From NCBI RefSeq assembly GCF_003589595.1, contig NW_020653333.1, positions 1,522,611 through 1,586,610 of the forward strand: a stretch of DNA of 64,000 nucleotides, given 5' to 3'. Below the pieces are notes generated by a model that was not told the origin of the DNA, made no database searches, and saw only the letters and a program-made list of their open reading frames with translations. Positions within the stretch are counted from its first letter, which is position 1. Every line of letters begins with the position of its first letter. This DNA comes from Hyposmocoma kahamanoa. Lineage: Eukaryota > Arthropoda > Insecta > Lepidoptera > Cosmopterigidae. This document shows positions 48,896 through 60,711 of the stretch, piece after piece. The position numbers and the translations under genes are program-made.

Positions 48896-50652
48896 CAATA
48901 AAGGCTAACAATTATTATTAATTAATAGGATAACCATTATAGTTTTCGTTCGTAATTTTTCCCAACTTAAACTAATGTTGTTTGACATTGATAACATATA
49001 ATATTATTGTCGCAACTTAGTGAAAATTAAACACGAAACCAAGCATATCGACTGTGGACTGGCAACCGGTACTATATCAATTTTGACAACTTTACAGGAC
49101 GAAGAAATAATCATTTATACGGCATCAGGTTTATCAAATAAAAATGCGTAGTGTACATACATACATGTGTATTTATTTAATAATCTAGGTGCTATATAAA
49201 TGACGCAAACAATTTTTTTCTTCAACCTGGTAAGTTGTCAAAACTGAGATAGTACCGATTGCCAGTTCACAGTCGATATCCCAAATTTCTATCCTAAGGT
49301 TGCCTTGAAGAAACTGCTACATAGCAATAAGGCCGCCAATTGCATACTAACTTTATACATAAGCTACTATTAAGAATGAAGAATATTTCATTCATTCATT
49401 TATTAAAAGCTAAATTTGGGAATCCAAAATGTGTATTGTCCTTTATCATTTAAAGAATGATAAAATTTTGACAAGAATGTCACAATTTTGACAGGCTATG
49501 AAGAACAAAAAAATCCTAATTTTTTTATTGCTTTTCATGAATATTTAATTGCTGATTTAATAAAAATTTGATTAAATAGATCAGGGAATTTGTAGTCGTA
49601 ATAAAGAATCACTGCATTAAAATTAACAGAAGGTGTTCATAAAAAAATTTGGTATTTTTCGTCGATTATTTTAAAATGCAGGCTTTTCGCCTGAAAGTTT
49701 CTGACGCTGTTTGTTTCTGAACTTTCCGGATAAACTGTCCGCTTTTGTACTCCACATCCGGCGTAGCAAATCGAGAACAAAGATCTCGTTTGAAAAGACA
49801 GCAATTTCAAACTCAGAACGTCTGGAACGTGATGTCGTTAATTATAATTTGAAATTCTATGTTCCCATTCAGGGGCCTTACCATGAACACTTATTACAGT
49901 TCAGTATAGGTTCGTAATGACCAAAAAGCGGGATGGTGATATACAATTCAAGTAGCGCTGTCTCACAACGATTGTGTCCATGGTACCCGCGACACAGGGT
50001 TTCCCTAGTGCGGGGCTATGTTGAGTGTGTGTGTGTGCATTATTATGTATTAATTTTAGGTCCTAAACTGAATCGTAATAAGAGTTCATGGTAAAGCCCT
50101 AGTTCAGAAATCTGAAATGCAAAATTTGATCACCCATTGTGTAATTTAGACGTCTCATATTTAATATTCTCGAATATATAAGATCATTGTCTTAAATATT
50201 TTAATGCATTTTAAGGTGTCTTCCTCGTGGATGCCTTGCTTAATCGATTTTCGGAACCTATTCTATTTGAATTATTTAAGCGATTTCCATAATAATTTTT
50301 ATTAGAAGTTTGACGTTCGTTCGTAGGATTTCTAGTCGCTTTAAATTGACGCTGCGACCGACCCGACTTTTTTTAATAGCACCAGTTGCCTGGTCTCTAA
50401 CTAGGAAACTTCCTGTACTAAGTTCTGCTTACTCAGCCGTAAGTTCCGCATATTTTTTGTTTCGGCTTCCGCAACTTTATAATGGAACTTTCAATGTTTG
50501 CGACGCGAGAGGCGCTAGTGCGGTTACTCAGCAGTGGAGCTCGCGCTTTTTAGTTTTGCGTCGTGTAATAATTGCATTTATATTATGAAACCAAAAACAA
50601 ACCTTGTTGGGAATTATTTTATTGAGGTGTTTATAGTATTTACACTTCGGCT
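48896..50652. other. Unrecognised stretch
   Basis: AT-rich, with no element that has clear ends. 50310-50560 is slightly richer in CG but matches nothing I know. Confidence 0.4.
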
Positions 50653-50657
50653 TACGC

Positions 50658-50699
50658 ATCCGCTTCCGTTTCCGCTTCCGTTTCCGCTTCCGTTTCCGG
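50658..50699. repeat. 12-bp minisatellite
   Basis: About 3.5 tandem copies of CTTCCGTTTCCG, next to a retroposon A fragment. Confidence 0.8.
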
Positions 50700-50733
50700 T
50701 AAGATTTACTTTTGACATTTGTTTCGCACATCT

Positions 50734-50830
50734 GTTAGCAGTAAAGCTCTTTCCTGTATAAGAGTTCGTCCAGGGAAGTATTGCTACTTTATACATTATA
50801 AATATATATTATCTATTTCTGCCGCTACCT
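50734..50830 (-). repeat. Retroposon A, 5'-truncated, with internal AT insertion
   Basis: GTTAGCAGTAAAGCTC...GTTCGTCCAGGGAAGTATTG...CTATTTCTGCCGCTACC. About 20 extra AT-rich bases lie inside the copy. Confidence 0.6.
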
Positions 50831-51740
50831 TACCTCGTCCTTTACTATTATAGCATAGCATATATAGCATGAATTCTACATGACGTATGAAATAAACTAT
50901 ATAAGAACGGGCGTTTGTCGCCTTATCCATATAAACAAGGAAAGATACTAATATATGAAGAGGCTATATGGTCCAACCTTTGCCTACCCATATAAACGGG
51001 TGAAAATTTATAAATAAAAATAATGTTCTTTGTGAAAAAGCATTTTACGGAATACATCTTTTCCTCGTCCATACGACTTGTACTGTTTTTATTTCTGTCC
51101 TAGTGTTTGGGAAGGAAAAAAATCCTACCTTTACATTCTAAGGACGCTTTCAAATTAGATGTTTATAAAAGCATTACAGTTGGTGCTGTAGCCGCGCCCC
51201 TATTATTTTTTGTACAATATTTAGAAGTGCGCGCGCCACTTTTTCAGACTAGATACTGCATGAACATTAGTAGTGGCACACGCATCACGGTCGAGAGCAT
51301 GTCAAGCTTGACACGTAAGACTTAAATCTAACTCTATGACGATTACGATAAGAACGGTGCAAAGTACAAAAAATAAAGCTTGATGTGCTCTTGCCTGTAC
51401 CACTGCAGCGCTTCTACAAGCGTCTAATTTCAAGGCGCCCTTTATTAGGCTTTTGACACAGAATAGAAGAAACCCTTATTAATAATAAATCACTAAATAG
51501 GTGTAAATAATCAATAACAATATATACAAAGCACCAAGTCCACTGCCAAGTATGGCAAAAAATATAACAAACAAAGGTGGTATATATCATGCGATACGAT
51601 GTTTGGCGTGTAGTCTTTTAGCTAGCCTCGTGTAAACACAACGCGGAATAGCCAATATTTTATATTTGTATATTGAAGTTTAGTCTTAGCTTGGGATGTA
51701 CACCATATTGCTGGACATAAGTCTTCGCGTGAGCACGCCA
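50831..51740. other. Unrecognised stretch
   Basis: 51395-51450 belongs to repeat N (see 45003-45075). Otherwise nothing recognised. Confidence 0.35.
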
Positions 51741-51744
51741 GCTT

Positions 51745-52095
51745 TCTTAAGCTTGACCTATGGCGCCCGCGTTCAGCCGCTGCCAGCCTTTCTCAGGACG
51801 GCCGTTCATCTTGCCGTAGGGCATCCAGCGCGCGATCGTAGCGGGTGTTCTTTCGCCAGTATTTTTGACAGGCACGAGGAGGACGACGATGGGGCTGTGG
51901 GGCCCGCTTCGTCGTGAGCAGGGGAAAGGGGAGGATGTAGCTACTCTCAGGTGCTGCGTATTTCCGGTACGGAAAATAGATCCCGGATCCCTTCCACAAG
52001 AGCACCCGAGAAGGCCACCGTGGGCTTTTAGCCGGTAGAACTCCGCTGCTCCCGCGGCGCTGAGGTATCCTAGGACCTCCTGCAAACATGTCCGG
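51745..52095. other. GC-rich block, probably of repeat origin
   Basis: 350 bp of unusually GC-rich sequence with overlapping open frames on the minus strand (117 and 98 codons). Neither translation shows a domain I recognise. Composition alone keeps the frames open. It may be a piece of a LINE 3' region, but I cannot show this. Confidence 0.35.
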
Positions 52096-52200
52096 CTCAC
52101 TGACGTTACTTTTTTGTTGTCACTTGACTAATATGAATCAAGTCTCTTCCATTTTCACCATCTAAGCAAAATGTTATTAACATTAAGCCGTTTTTTTTTA

Positions 52201-52499
52201 TAATATCTAGTGACGGGACGAACAAGTCGTGAACGCCTGATGCTAAGTTACACGCCGGTCCATAACACTTGCAGTGCCACTCAGAGCTTTAAATCGCAAA
52301 GATCTGAGGGCACTGCCAAAGCGCCCGTCATCCTGAGACATAAGTTAACAAGTCCATGTGTCTGTAGTTTCATCAGCACCCTTACCCTTCAAAACCGGAA
52401 CACAGTGATGCTGACATTATTGCTTGGTGGCAGAAATTAGTACGGTGCCAATACTTCCCTGGACGAACTCTTTCACAAGGAACAGTATTGCTACCGCAA
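52201..52499 (+). repeat. Retroposon A, full-length copy
   Basis: TAATATCTAGTGACGGGACG at the 5' end, preceded by a T-run, to GGAACAGTATTGCTACCGCA at the 3' end. Confidence 0.8.
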
Positions 52500-53817
52500 G
52501 CATATAATTGTGAACGAGTCTTCTAAGTCACAAAGTAAGTCGCGTTTGTTAATTTAATGATGATTTACGGAATAAAAACGGCTCAATTTGCTAATTCGTC
52601 ACTTTTTCACAATAAATGCGGAATTAACGTACCGGTGCGGGAGTGGAATTTCAAACACATTAAAGAGAAACTGTGCCATTCGAGCCTTAATGCGTCAGTT
52701 CCAAATGAACAACCTGAACAATAATTTGTATTTATTTTATTATTTATTTATGATCTGGTTACACAGACCCATAAATAAATAGCTTATAGACTAACGTACG
52801 TAATAATATAAAAACACTATTTATTTATTTACTCATATGGACCGCGACGTGTGACGCAACGTAGGTGTCTGGTATGCGGCTGGTTTTTAAAGTGGTTTTA
52901 CGGCATAAACTTATTTTCTTCATTTTTTTCAATTAGGTCACTTTCATTGTTGAGGTGCGATTGTGTTATATTTGGACACCGTTGTGTTCTTTCAAACTTC
53001 AAAGAACTTATTTCTTCTCGCTATTTCTGAGTTCGAAAGAAGACACTTACTTTACTTTAAGATATTTATATTCTAAAGAAAGTTAACATGGTTTTAAATC
53101 GGGTTTGCAACTAAAGTCTTGTCTATTATTAAATTTTCCAAGTGAAAGTCAAAGTCTGTAATTTAGAATTAACCGTGAGAAATACCAAACTGTTGAGTTC
53201 TACAGCTGTACAAAAAGCACATAATTACTATGAACCATTATCGACTGTATTATTCCTAATGGACAGTAACAACCTATCAAATTAAAAAATTAAAGTGTAT
53301 AATTTCTCTGGGTATTAAATCAAATTCAGCGTATACTTCTGAAGTTTTATTTTTAACGGTACTTATTAGCGTAGCGTACTTATACGGAGTGTTTGTTGTT
53401 TTTTAGATGGGACAATATAGGAAAATCCGAAATCATAGAATATACAAGGAATCTGTCTTAAACCATTAAGTCTTTTTTTGTGAAAACAATCAACGTGAGT
53501 TGTCTACAAAAATGAATAAAATTGATCAAAATTATTTTTAGAGCTGATCGACTCAGTTTCATGAAGGGTATTGTATGGGATGAAAAAAATCGGGTTAACA
53601 GAAGTTGGTCAAATTTTATAAAATGTTTTTCATACAAAATGAATGAAATTGACTTGTTTTTTTAAAGCTCTAACAGGGCTCATACTCGGCTTCTAATAAG
53701 GATGTTTTCATTATAAGTATGGGATGAAAAAAAATCGGGATAGCAGAAGTTGGTCAAATTCAATGATCTTTGTATCAATAATGATATTTATTGTTTCTTA
53801 AAAGCCGTGGTAGTCTA
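52500..53817. other. Unrecognised stretch
   Basis: AT-rich. Two local near-copies of GGGATGAAAAAAATCGGGTTA with CAGAAGTTGGTCAAATT occur at about 53577-53613 and 53721-53758, a short direct repeat of unknown origin. Confidence 0.4.
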
Positions 53818-54276
53818 AAGGATGATTCACATTAGACCGTGCTGAGCGAGAGCCCTGTCCGCGACATCCGAGCCGCGTACGTGCCGCACGATCTTAAATT
53901 AGACTGAGTCAGTCAAAAGGACGCGGTTTACGCTCGAATACGAACGTAGTGTTGTATCATATTATGAAGCGCTGGGTAATTTATTACGTACTCGATTAAT
54001 TTTTCATCATCCATTTAAAAAAAAAATAATGTAGTCACTCTAAAGTCGCACACTCGGACGGGGTGCATACGACGCACTGGAGAGTATTCACATTACAACG
54101 AGCTGAGGCGGGCCGGGCTGCATCCGAGGCTCGGAAGAGCTCGGAAGCAGCTCCGGCTGACTCGTCCGTGACACGAACGCGTAATGTGAATCACTTCATA
54201 TGTACGCAGCTTTTCCTATACGAGCCCCGTACGTGGCTCGGCTTGCGCCCGGCACGGTCTAATGTGAATAAGCCTT
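53818..54276. mobile_element. TIR element G, with a second element of the same type inside
   Basis: Left AAGGATGATTCACATTAGAC and right, read inward, AAGGCTTATTCACATTAGAC; CCGTGC follows in both. TA flanks both ends. Inside, ATTCACATTACAACGAGC (54089) and CGCGTAATGTGAAT (54178) form another inverted pair, suggesting a related element nested in it. CpG-rich, non-coding. Confidence 0.65.
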
Positions 54277-54283
54277 TAATGGT

Positions 54284-54505
54284 TTGACCTCTCTCAAATT
54301 TATGCGCGAAATTTAATTTGAAATTTACAATGAGCTTTTCGGTGAAGGGAAGCATCGTGATGAAACCTGCACATCGAAGAAGGTTCATGACCCTCGGAAA
54401 ACGTGTGAAGTCCCCAACCCACATTGGGCCAGCGTGGCCCACTATGGTCTAACCTCCTAAGCCCCAGCAAACTGCAATGGGGAATATGCCCAATGAACTA
54501 AATAT
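54284..54505 (+). repeat. SINE B copy lacking the B box
   Basis: Begins AATGGTTTGACCT (end of the A-box region), jumps to the body (ATGCGCGAAATTT, CGGTGAAGGGAAGCATCGTG, GGAAAACGTGTGAAGTCC) and ends in CTAACCTCCTAAGCCCCAGC. An internal deletion removed the B box. Confidence 0.65.
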
Positions 54506-55090
54506 ATTTACATACTTCAGGCCCGAATATGTCGCACTGTTAATACAATAGTGAATTAACTCAAAAAGATGACTTTCTCAAAATTGTTGAAAAACGAATT
54601 ACTCACTTCCCGCAAAAAAATAAATAAAATTTATATGTTATAGTTTATTATAGACAATTTCTCAAATATATTTAAAAATAAAACGGAAACATGATTTCAT
54701 GTTTTTGAATAAGGATTATATTGGCCAGAAATAGCTCACGTATAGTGTGTCTCTCTTCGAATAAGTAGATATCTTTTGATTGTTTCTTACAATATTCTAA
54801 CGACAGTTTTTTTGACGTGTCGAGAATAAAATTTTACGTTCAGTAATGAGATAATATTAAATTTCACATATTTTGACGTACAACACTATTGTAATAGCAA
54901 TGCGACGTATGCCCTCAGTTTTGTATGAAAAACATATGTTTCTATATACCTTAAGGAATATAATATAGCACCTTTGAATGCGATATTCTCATTATATTGT
55001 ACACAGGGCGTTTGAAATCATACGTGATCGTAGGAACAGTGTTGTCTGGGTCTGAATCATTTTACGTATTATGTACATTTTGATACATAG
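54506..55090. other. Unrecognised stretch
   Basis: AT-rich, nothing recognised. Confidence 0.4.
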
Positions 55091-55093
55091 GGC

Positions 55094-55165
55094 CTTAACA
55101 GGCTAATTAATATAAGCCCTCGTCTGAGAGGAGACCTGTGCCCAGCAGTGGGACGTGTTGATGAT
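55094..55165 (+). repeat. LINE 3' end (RTE-like)
   Basis: GAGGAGACCTGTGCCCAGCA GTGGGACG followed by TGATGATGATGG. This is the characteristic 3' terminus of an abundant lepidopteran LINE (ORF2 end, then short tandem TGA repeats). Confidence 0.65.
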
Positions 55166-56174
55166 GATGGTTCTTTCTTAAGTTTGCTTAACAGAGCATT
55201 AAGAAAGTGTGGATAAGAATGCACAAAAATTTCAATGAAATCTTTATAAGAAAACGCAGATATATTATGTCCAAACAAAAAATTAGTTCCCCTAATAAAA
55301 CTGACTGAAAGTATCACACGAAAGCATAAATATGAATAACCAATACAAGAAAGTTGCAGCTGTCGATTTGCGAACTCGCTCGTAACTTTACGAGGTACAT
55401 TTGGCGCGGCTGCGGATTCTCTGGCAACATGCCAACATTCGCAGTGTGCATTCTCCCTTATAGACGGTGATTGTGACAAATTGTGTAATGTTGCGGGTGA
55501 AGTTTGTTTATGAGTTTCGATGCTGACAAGTGGGTGTTTAGCTTTGAAACTTTGCTTGTGGGTTTTATAATATGCGGGCCTACCAAATGGTTTATTTCAA
55601 GGAAATTTTAAAAGTAAACTAATTTGTTTTTCGTTATTATTAATGATTGTTTTTTTAATAACACTTGTAGCAAAACGTTTGACTAGCAACATATTACGTA
55701 ATTGCGGTATTGCCCTCCTTGATATAACTAACGCATTTTGGTAACTTTCGAGATATTGGCCCCTAACTTTTAGTGTCACCTAAAAAATGTCAATTAGGCT
55801 TTTAACCATAAAACTAAAACTAAATAAGATTTAAAAAAACCGCTTCGAGGGGGTTGTAGCGCTCGTATCGCTGATTCTAGTTAATAACTCAATTTAGCTA
55901 AAAGTGTCTATTACGTTAGTTTTGATAAGGAGGTCAGTCTTCGGTTGCAGCTCTTATGAGTCTAAGCCTTTTCTTTTACCCAGGGGAAAGCTATTATGGG
56001 TACCGCTCGGTCGAGTGGTTATGTCGGACTCTCATCGACTAAAACTCTCGGTGTTCCTCACGACGCAGAAACGGATACCCGGGAAACGCGATTGCCTTCT
56101 TCCGTAACCCTGTCTGCGATTGCCCTTGCAGGCCCTCCACTGGAGTTGGCGACGCCACTCCTATCTCCGCTTTA
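55166..56174. other. Unrecognised stretch
   Basis: No gene recognised. The 136-codon frame across 55069-55479 overlaps the LINE tail and has no protein match that I can see. Confidence 0.4.
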
Positions 56175-56422
56175 GAGTGGTTACACACGGTGACTTTTAG
56201 CAGCAATGCAAGCGCACGATTGCATCGCCACACTTGCGATTTATAGGCGATTGCGTCGGTGCCAACGCGCGACTGGATCGATACAAACGCGCGACTACAT
56301 CGATATGCGATTGCATCGATGCAATCGCCTATAAATTCCAAGTGTAGCGATGCAATCGCGCGTTTGTACCGATGCAGTAGCGCACTTGCATCGCTGCTTA
56401 AAATCGCAGTGTGTAACCGCTC
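56175..56422. mobile_element. 248-bp element F MITE, intact copy
   Basis: Ends GAGTGGTTACACACGGTGAC and, read inward, GAGCGGTTACACACTGCGAT; TTA flanks both (56172-56174, 56423-56425). The interior is built of palindromic CG-rich words such as GCGATTGCATCGATGCAATC. The 3-bp TTA target fits PIF/Harbinger. Confidence 0.75.
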
Positions 56423-56649
56423 TTAGGAGCCCCGGAACACGAGGGGCGCCTTCCAACACGGAACCTTTCATTGCAGGCAACACACCCCCCGTCCCGATCT
56501 GTTCATCACTGGTCCCCCTTAGGGCAGCATGCGGTTAATGTGGGCAAACTGCCGCCGGCCCCGACGCCTACTATACTTCCAATTGGAAGCGAGGTGACAT
56601 CGTCTTCCTGCTCCCTCTCCGCCATTTCTTTCAGCCATAACGGCACTAA

Positions 56650-56735
56650 TGAAACCTGCACGTCGAAGTAGGTTCATAACCCTCGGAAAACGTGTGAAGT
56701 CCCCAACCCGCATTGAGCCAGTGTGGCTTTTATCA
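56650..56735 (+). repeat. SINE B fragment
   Basis: AATGAAACCTGCACGTCGAA ... GGAAAACGTGTGAAGTCCCC ... GCATTGAGCCAGTGTGGC; both ends truncated. Confidence 0.65.
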
Positions 56736-57023
56736 TATTATTATGTATGTTAGTCTATAATGTATGTGTTTTATGATTCTTTTGTAATCTGAAAATAAAT
56801 AAATAAATAATACTGACGGTAGCAACCGCCTTTTTGGCCTCTTCGGTTTTGCCAAAGCTGGCAGCAACAGGTCTGCCCCTACTATCACGGACTGGGTGGC
56901 GCGAGGCTCCCAAACTGGGCACTCTTAACGCGTGTGATGGCTTGTGTCCGAGGCTACTCCGCAGTGGTGGCATGCCGCTGGCATTCGTGTCCGGCAAGTC
57001 TAAGCCTAGTCTAGCCCAGTGAC

Positions 57024-57245
57024 AGTTCGTCTAAGGAAGTACCTTACCACAATACTTATTTCTGCTGCCAAGCAGTAATGTCAGCATTACTGTGTTCCGG
57101 TTTTGAAGGGTTCTAGTGAAATTACAGACACATGGGACTTATCAACTGATGGCTCAGGGTGACGGGTGCTTTGGCAGTGCTCTCAGATCTTTGCGATTTA
57201 AAGCTCTTAGTAACACTGCAACTGTTATGTATAGGCAGCCCGTGG
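57024..57245 (-). repeat. Retroposon A copy
   Basis: GTTCGTCTAAGGAAGTACC, CAGCATTACTGTGTTCCGG and GATTTAAAGCTCTTAGTAAC; both termini are incomplete. Confidence 0.65.
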
Positions 57246-58129
57246 TACAGTAAAAAACAAACAAATTTTCAACCATTACGGGCTATGACAATATTAGCGA
57301 AGACAATGTATTGCGTTTGCTAAGAAGTTCGTGCGGTATCAAACCATAAGTGAAAAACATTTACAAAAACAAATATCGTCGAGGATGGTGCAAATCCGCG
57401 TTTGTAGTATTGGTAAAAAGCGCGTATCTACACCAAAGCAAATTTCACACGAGAGGGATTCAACGTTATTACTTTGTTATTTCAATGGCTACGACTTTCA
57501 TTTTTGCACGTATGCATTAATTAATGTTATCTACAGGCTGACAGCAATTTAAAAATTTGGTTCCCACGACTTTTACTCGGAATTGATTTGGCCAGTAAAT
57601 TAGCGAAATGGAGACTTACAATCAAATGTTAGTTACGCGTAATTACACTGTCCCCGACGATATCCCACTTTAATTAAAGTACGTATTGACCATGTTGAAT
57701 TCCTCTTTCATAAAAAATCCTGTCATTACTTATAAAATATGTCTATGGATGGACTATTGGTTATCATAATCATGTCCATTTAAAGAATTTCGTAAAGACC
57801 GAAACGTGTTCCAACCTAACTTCAATAGTTTTTGACAGCTTTGTAAAGACGAATGTGGTTTGGCTTTATCATGATGTATTACGACATTAATAAATCAAGG
57901 TTCCTTTTTTCTTATTGTTTATTTTAACATTATAATAGCCTTCTTTACATTCGTTTTACTTGTGCTATAAATAAATTTAACTGTATTCCATCACCTTTAA
58001 ACCTGCCTATGCATCTACTAAAGCTTCTAGACGTAAGACAGTCTGTTCATAGGAAATATTGTATGTGGTTCGAAAAATGCGTAGTCACGCGAATAGGTAG
58101 GTAACAAGGGATGAAATGGTAGAATATAG
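57246..58129. other. Unrecognised stretch
   Basis: AT-rich DNA with no coding or repeat match that I can support. Confidence 0.4.
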
Positions 58130-59059
58130 CCGCAAAAACACGTCCGGGTGATTGAAAAAACAATTTCTGGCTTCAGGCCAGATCTTGACTTTGTGGTAAT
58201 GCCATCGGCATTTTTCTGGTACAGACACCAAAGTAACGTAATAAAGTGGGGTAATGCCTTCTCTGACGCATATGGTTTGGAGAGCGGGGTAAGGCAGGGA
58301 GGGGTAAGCTCTCCCTCGCTCTTCAACCTATATGTAAATGATCTCATTGTTGGGCTCAGCAGCATGCGTGTCGGCTGCCGCGTGGATGGTGTTTGCGTTA
58401 ACAACATCAGCTACGCGGACGATATGGTGCTGCTGGGCCCGACAGCGAGATCGGTCGAAAAGATGCTGAAGGTCTGTGCTGACTACGCTGCTTCCCATGG
58501 TCTCGTGTACAATATTAAAAAGTGTGAATACATTGTCTTTAGGGCCGCCGGTAATAACATTAAAGAATTCCCAGAAATAACCCTTAACGGTATGAACATC
58601 AAAAGAGTAACTACATTTAAATATCTGGGTCATTATATTGCCGACGACCTTAAGGACAATGTCGACATTGAAAGAGAGCGTAGGGCTCTAGCGGTAAGAG
58701 GTAATATGTTGATTCGTAGGTTTTTCCGGTGTTCGGAAGAAGTAAAATTAACGCTATTTAAAGCGTACTGTCAAAGTTTCTACACCGGGAACCTATGGGT
58801 CAACTACACCCAACGGCCGCTGGAGACCCTACGTGTACAATATAATAATATTTTTAGAATGATGTTGGGGCTGCCTCGTTTCTGCAGTGCGTCGGGGATG
58901 TTTACAGAATATGAGACGGATGGTTTTGCTGCCATCCTCCGTAAGAAGACAGCATCCCTGATGCGCAGAGTGAGGGACAGCCCCAACAGCATTCTACAAA
59001 CTGTATCTGGTAGGGTTACCTCTCCCATGTGGCAGTGCCTGGTGAGGAAGGTAATTTAA
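58130..59059 (+). CDS. LINE reverse transcriptase, C-terminal half (open)
   Basis: About 303 open residues after an in-frame TAG at 58127-58129. RT motifs: WYRHQSNVIKWG then GVRQGGVSSPSLFNLYVNDL (residues 47-66 counted from 58148), the catalytic YADDMVLLGP (Tyr89-Ala-Asp-Asp92), then KCEYIVF and the thumb motif KYLGHYIADD. The fingers domain and the endonuclease are missing, so the protein cannot act alone. The frame has stayed open, which suggests a fairly recent insertion. It is a non-LTR type, but I do not assign the clade. No start codon is expected, as it is a truncated copy. Confidence 0.85.
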   Translation, partial: PQKHVRVIEKTISGFRPDLDFVVMPSAFFWYRHQSNVIKWGNAFSDAYGLESGVRQGGVSSPSLFNLYVNDLIVGLSSMRVGCRVDGVCVNNISYADDMVLLGPTARSVEKMLKVCADYAASHGLVYNIKKCEYIVFRAAGNNIKEFPEITLNGMNIKRVTTFKYLGHYIADDLKDNVDIERERRALAVRGNMLIRRFFRCSEEVKLTLFKAYCQSFYTGNLWVNYTQRPLETLRVQYNNIFRMMLGLPRFCSASGMFTEYETDGFAAILRKKTASLMRRVRDSPNSILQTVSGRVTSPMWQCLVRKVI

Positions 59060-59175
59060 CTTTTAAGATAGAATAGATATTAACACTAGTTTATAAGCAC
59101 TTTTTCCTATTTTACTAACAAATTATGGAACTTGTTTTTCGAAATAAAAGAATTTTATTTTATTTTATTTTATTA
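58130..59175 (+). mobile_element. 5'-truncated LINE (non-LTR retrotransposon)
   Basis: Consists of the reverse-transcriptase C-terminal half (ORF to 59059), about 85 bp of 3' UTR, GAAATAAAAG at about 59140 and a terminal array of TTTTA units to about 59175. The simple-repeat tail and loss of the 5' half are typical of a LINE insertion. Confidence 0.8.
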
Positions 59176-59372
59176 ATACAATCTTTGTCTTGCAAAAGCG
59201 TGCTCTTAGGGGAATTTATAAACTGGGCCCTAGAAAGTCTCTGAAAGGTAATATATTTAAAGACATTACGCGAACAGATAATTAAGCAGTGAACTGACCG
59301 GATTCCAATGTTTTTACATTTAGAAGTAATACCTCAAACTAGGGAATCTCCTGTACTATAGGTACTAGTTTA

Positions 59373-59568
59373 GTAGCAGTAGAGTTCCTTGTGAAAGAGT
59401 TCACCCAGGTAGTACCTATTTCTGTCGCCAAGCAGTAATGTGAGTTACGTTCCGGTTTTGAAGGGCAAGGGTGTTGGTGTCAACTTATGTTTCAGGTTTG
59501 CAGTGACACTGCAATTGTTATGGACAGGCATGTCGCTTACCACCACGTGTACGACTTGTTCGTCCAGT
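59373..59568 (-). repeat. Retroposon A copy with internal deletions
   Basis: GTAGCAGTAGAGTTCCTTG (3' end) to GTACGACTTGTTCGTCCAG; about 100 bp of the unit is missing internally. Confidence 0.7.
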
Positions 59569-59575
59569 CTCTTCT

Positions 59576-60711
59576 TCTTCTTTTAAATGTTATGGCTCCA
59601 TCAATATAATCAATGATTTTGCCAAGTCCAGTCTCTTGGTTTCATAAGAAAAACCAGAATAACGATAAGAATAAACTTAAGAAATGAATGTAGTACTAAC
59701 CGCTGTGCTGCCGAAGGCGTAAAAGCACTATAAAACATCGACGTTTCAGTTTATTCTATTTATTGAACATGGCATTCGTTATTAAACACGTTTCTTTTTT
59801 GAACACATCCTAAGTTGATTTATCAAAGTATCCTAAGTCGATTTTTCATCGCTTAATTGTCTGTTATTGGCTAATAGATAATAAAGAGTACAATATTATT
59901 ATTGGTTATTATTCTCCCGGTCACAAAAAAATGCCACCAATTATATATTTATTACTGTTTTTAACATCTATATCAAACGCTGGAAAGAGGGAGCGCCACT
60001 ATAAGTTTCCGTCTCGGTTAGAAAAAATCGTAGATCCCAGGCTGCACTTTCGTGTATAGCCAGTTTAGTTAACTGAAGCTTCGATATAGTAAGACTCGAA
60101 CCATCATACTCAACACATACTACACAGAGATAGAGATTAGAGTTAGTTGGCACTACAACCATTCTTACGCTGACGTCACAGTACATTTATGAAAATGCAA
60201 TTTATATTACGAGGAATTGTAACTATTTCGTGAGAGAATAGAATAGACATAATATTAATGCGGAGAATAAAGATAAGTCACACAGTCGTCTTCCTAGAGT
60301 CGCTAATTCATTATCATTTCTATGATTGGATTCTTGTTGACATTGAAATTTAGTTATTTCTGAGCAGTAATATCCCTTTTTAATTTATTTAACTTGAATG
60401 ACAAAAACTCATGTAACTATTTACAATCACTAAAGTCATTACAGCCACTAACTCCCTGGTCTTAATCTAGGAAATTCCCTGAATTATGAACAATAATCAG
60501 TGTCAATGGTGTCAGCGCCAACCCATGTAGCCCGAGCGTTTTTGTTGTATAAAAAGGCATAATACTCTGTAATATATCGGCTAGGTGTTGGTTTGAGGGA
60601 CCACCAACAGTGTTTTTTCGGAGAGTGAGTGAGAGAGAGTGGTATGAATGCTCGAGATACTGTGAAGTAATGGATGCCTGGGAATCGAGTGTATTAATAT
60701 AATATATTTTT
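59576..60711. other. Unrecognised stretch with a TATA-like site
   Basis: AT-rich. GTTGTATAAAAAGGC at about 60543-60557 looks like a TATA box, followed by CTAGGTGTTGG, but no gene or LTR could be attached to it. Confidence 0.35.

Noticed and set aside
51747..52100. 117-codon minus-strand frame as a new gene
   Set aside because: GC-rich DNA keeps several frames open at once; no start context, splice sites or domain. Listed only as a GC-rich block.
55069..55479. 136-codon minus-strand frame
   Set aside because: Runs antisense into a LINE tail and resembles no protein family; likely chance.
56039..56483. Frames of 62-100 codons on the minus strand
   Set aside because: They read through the palindromic MITE at 56175-56422; no protein family.
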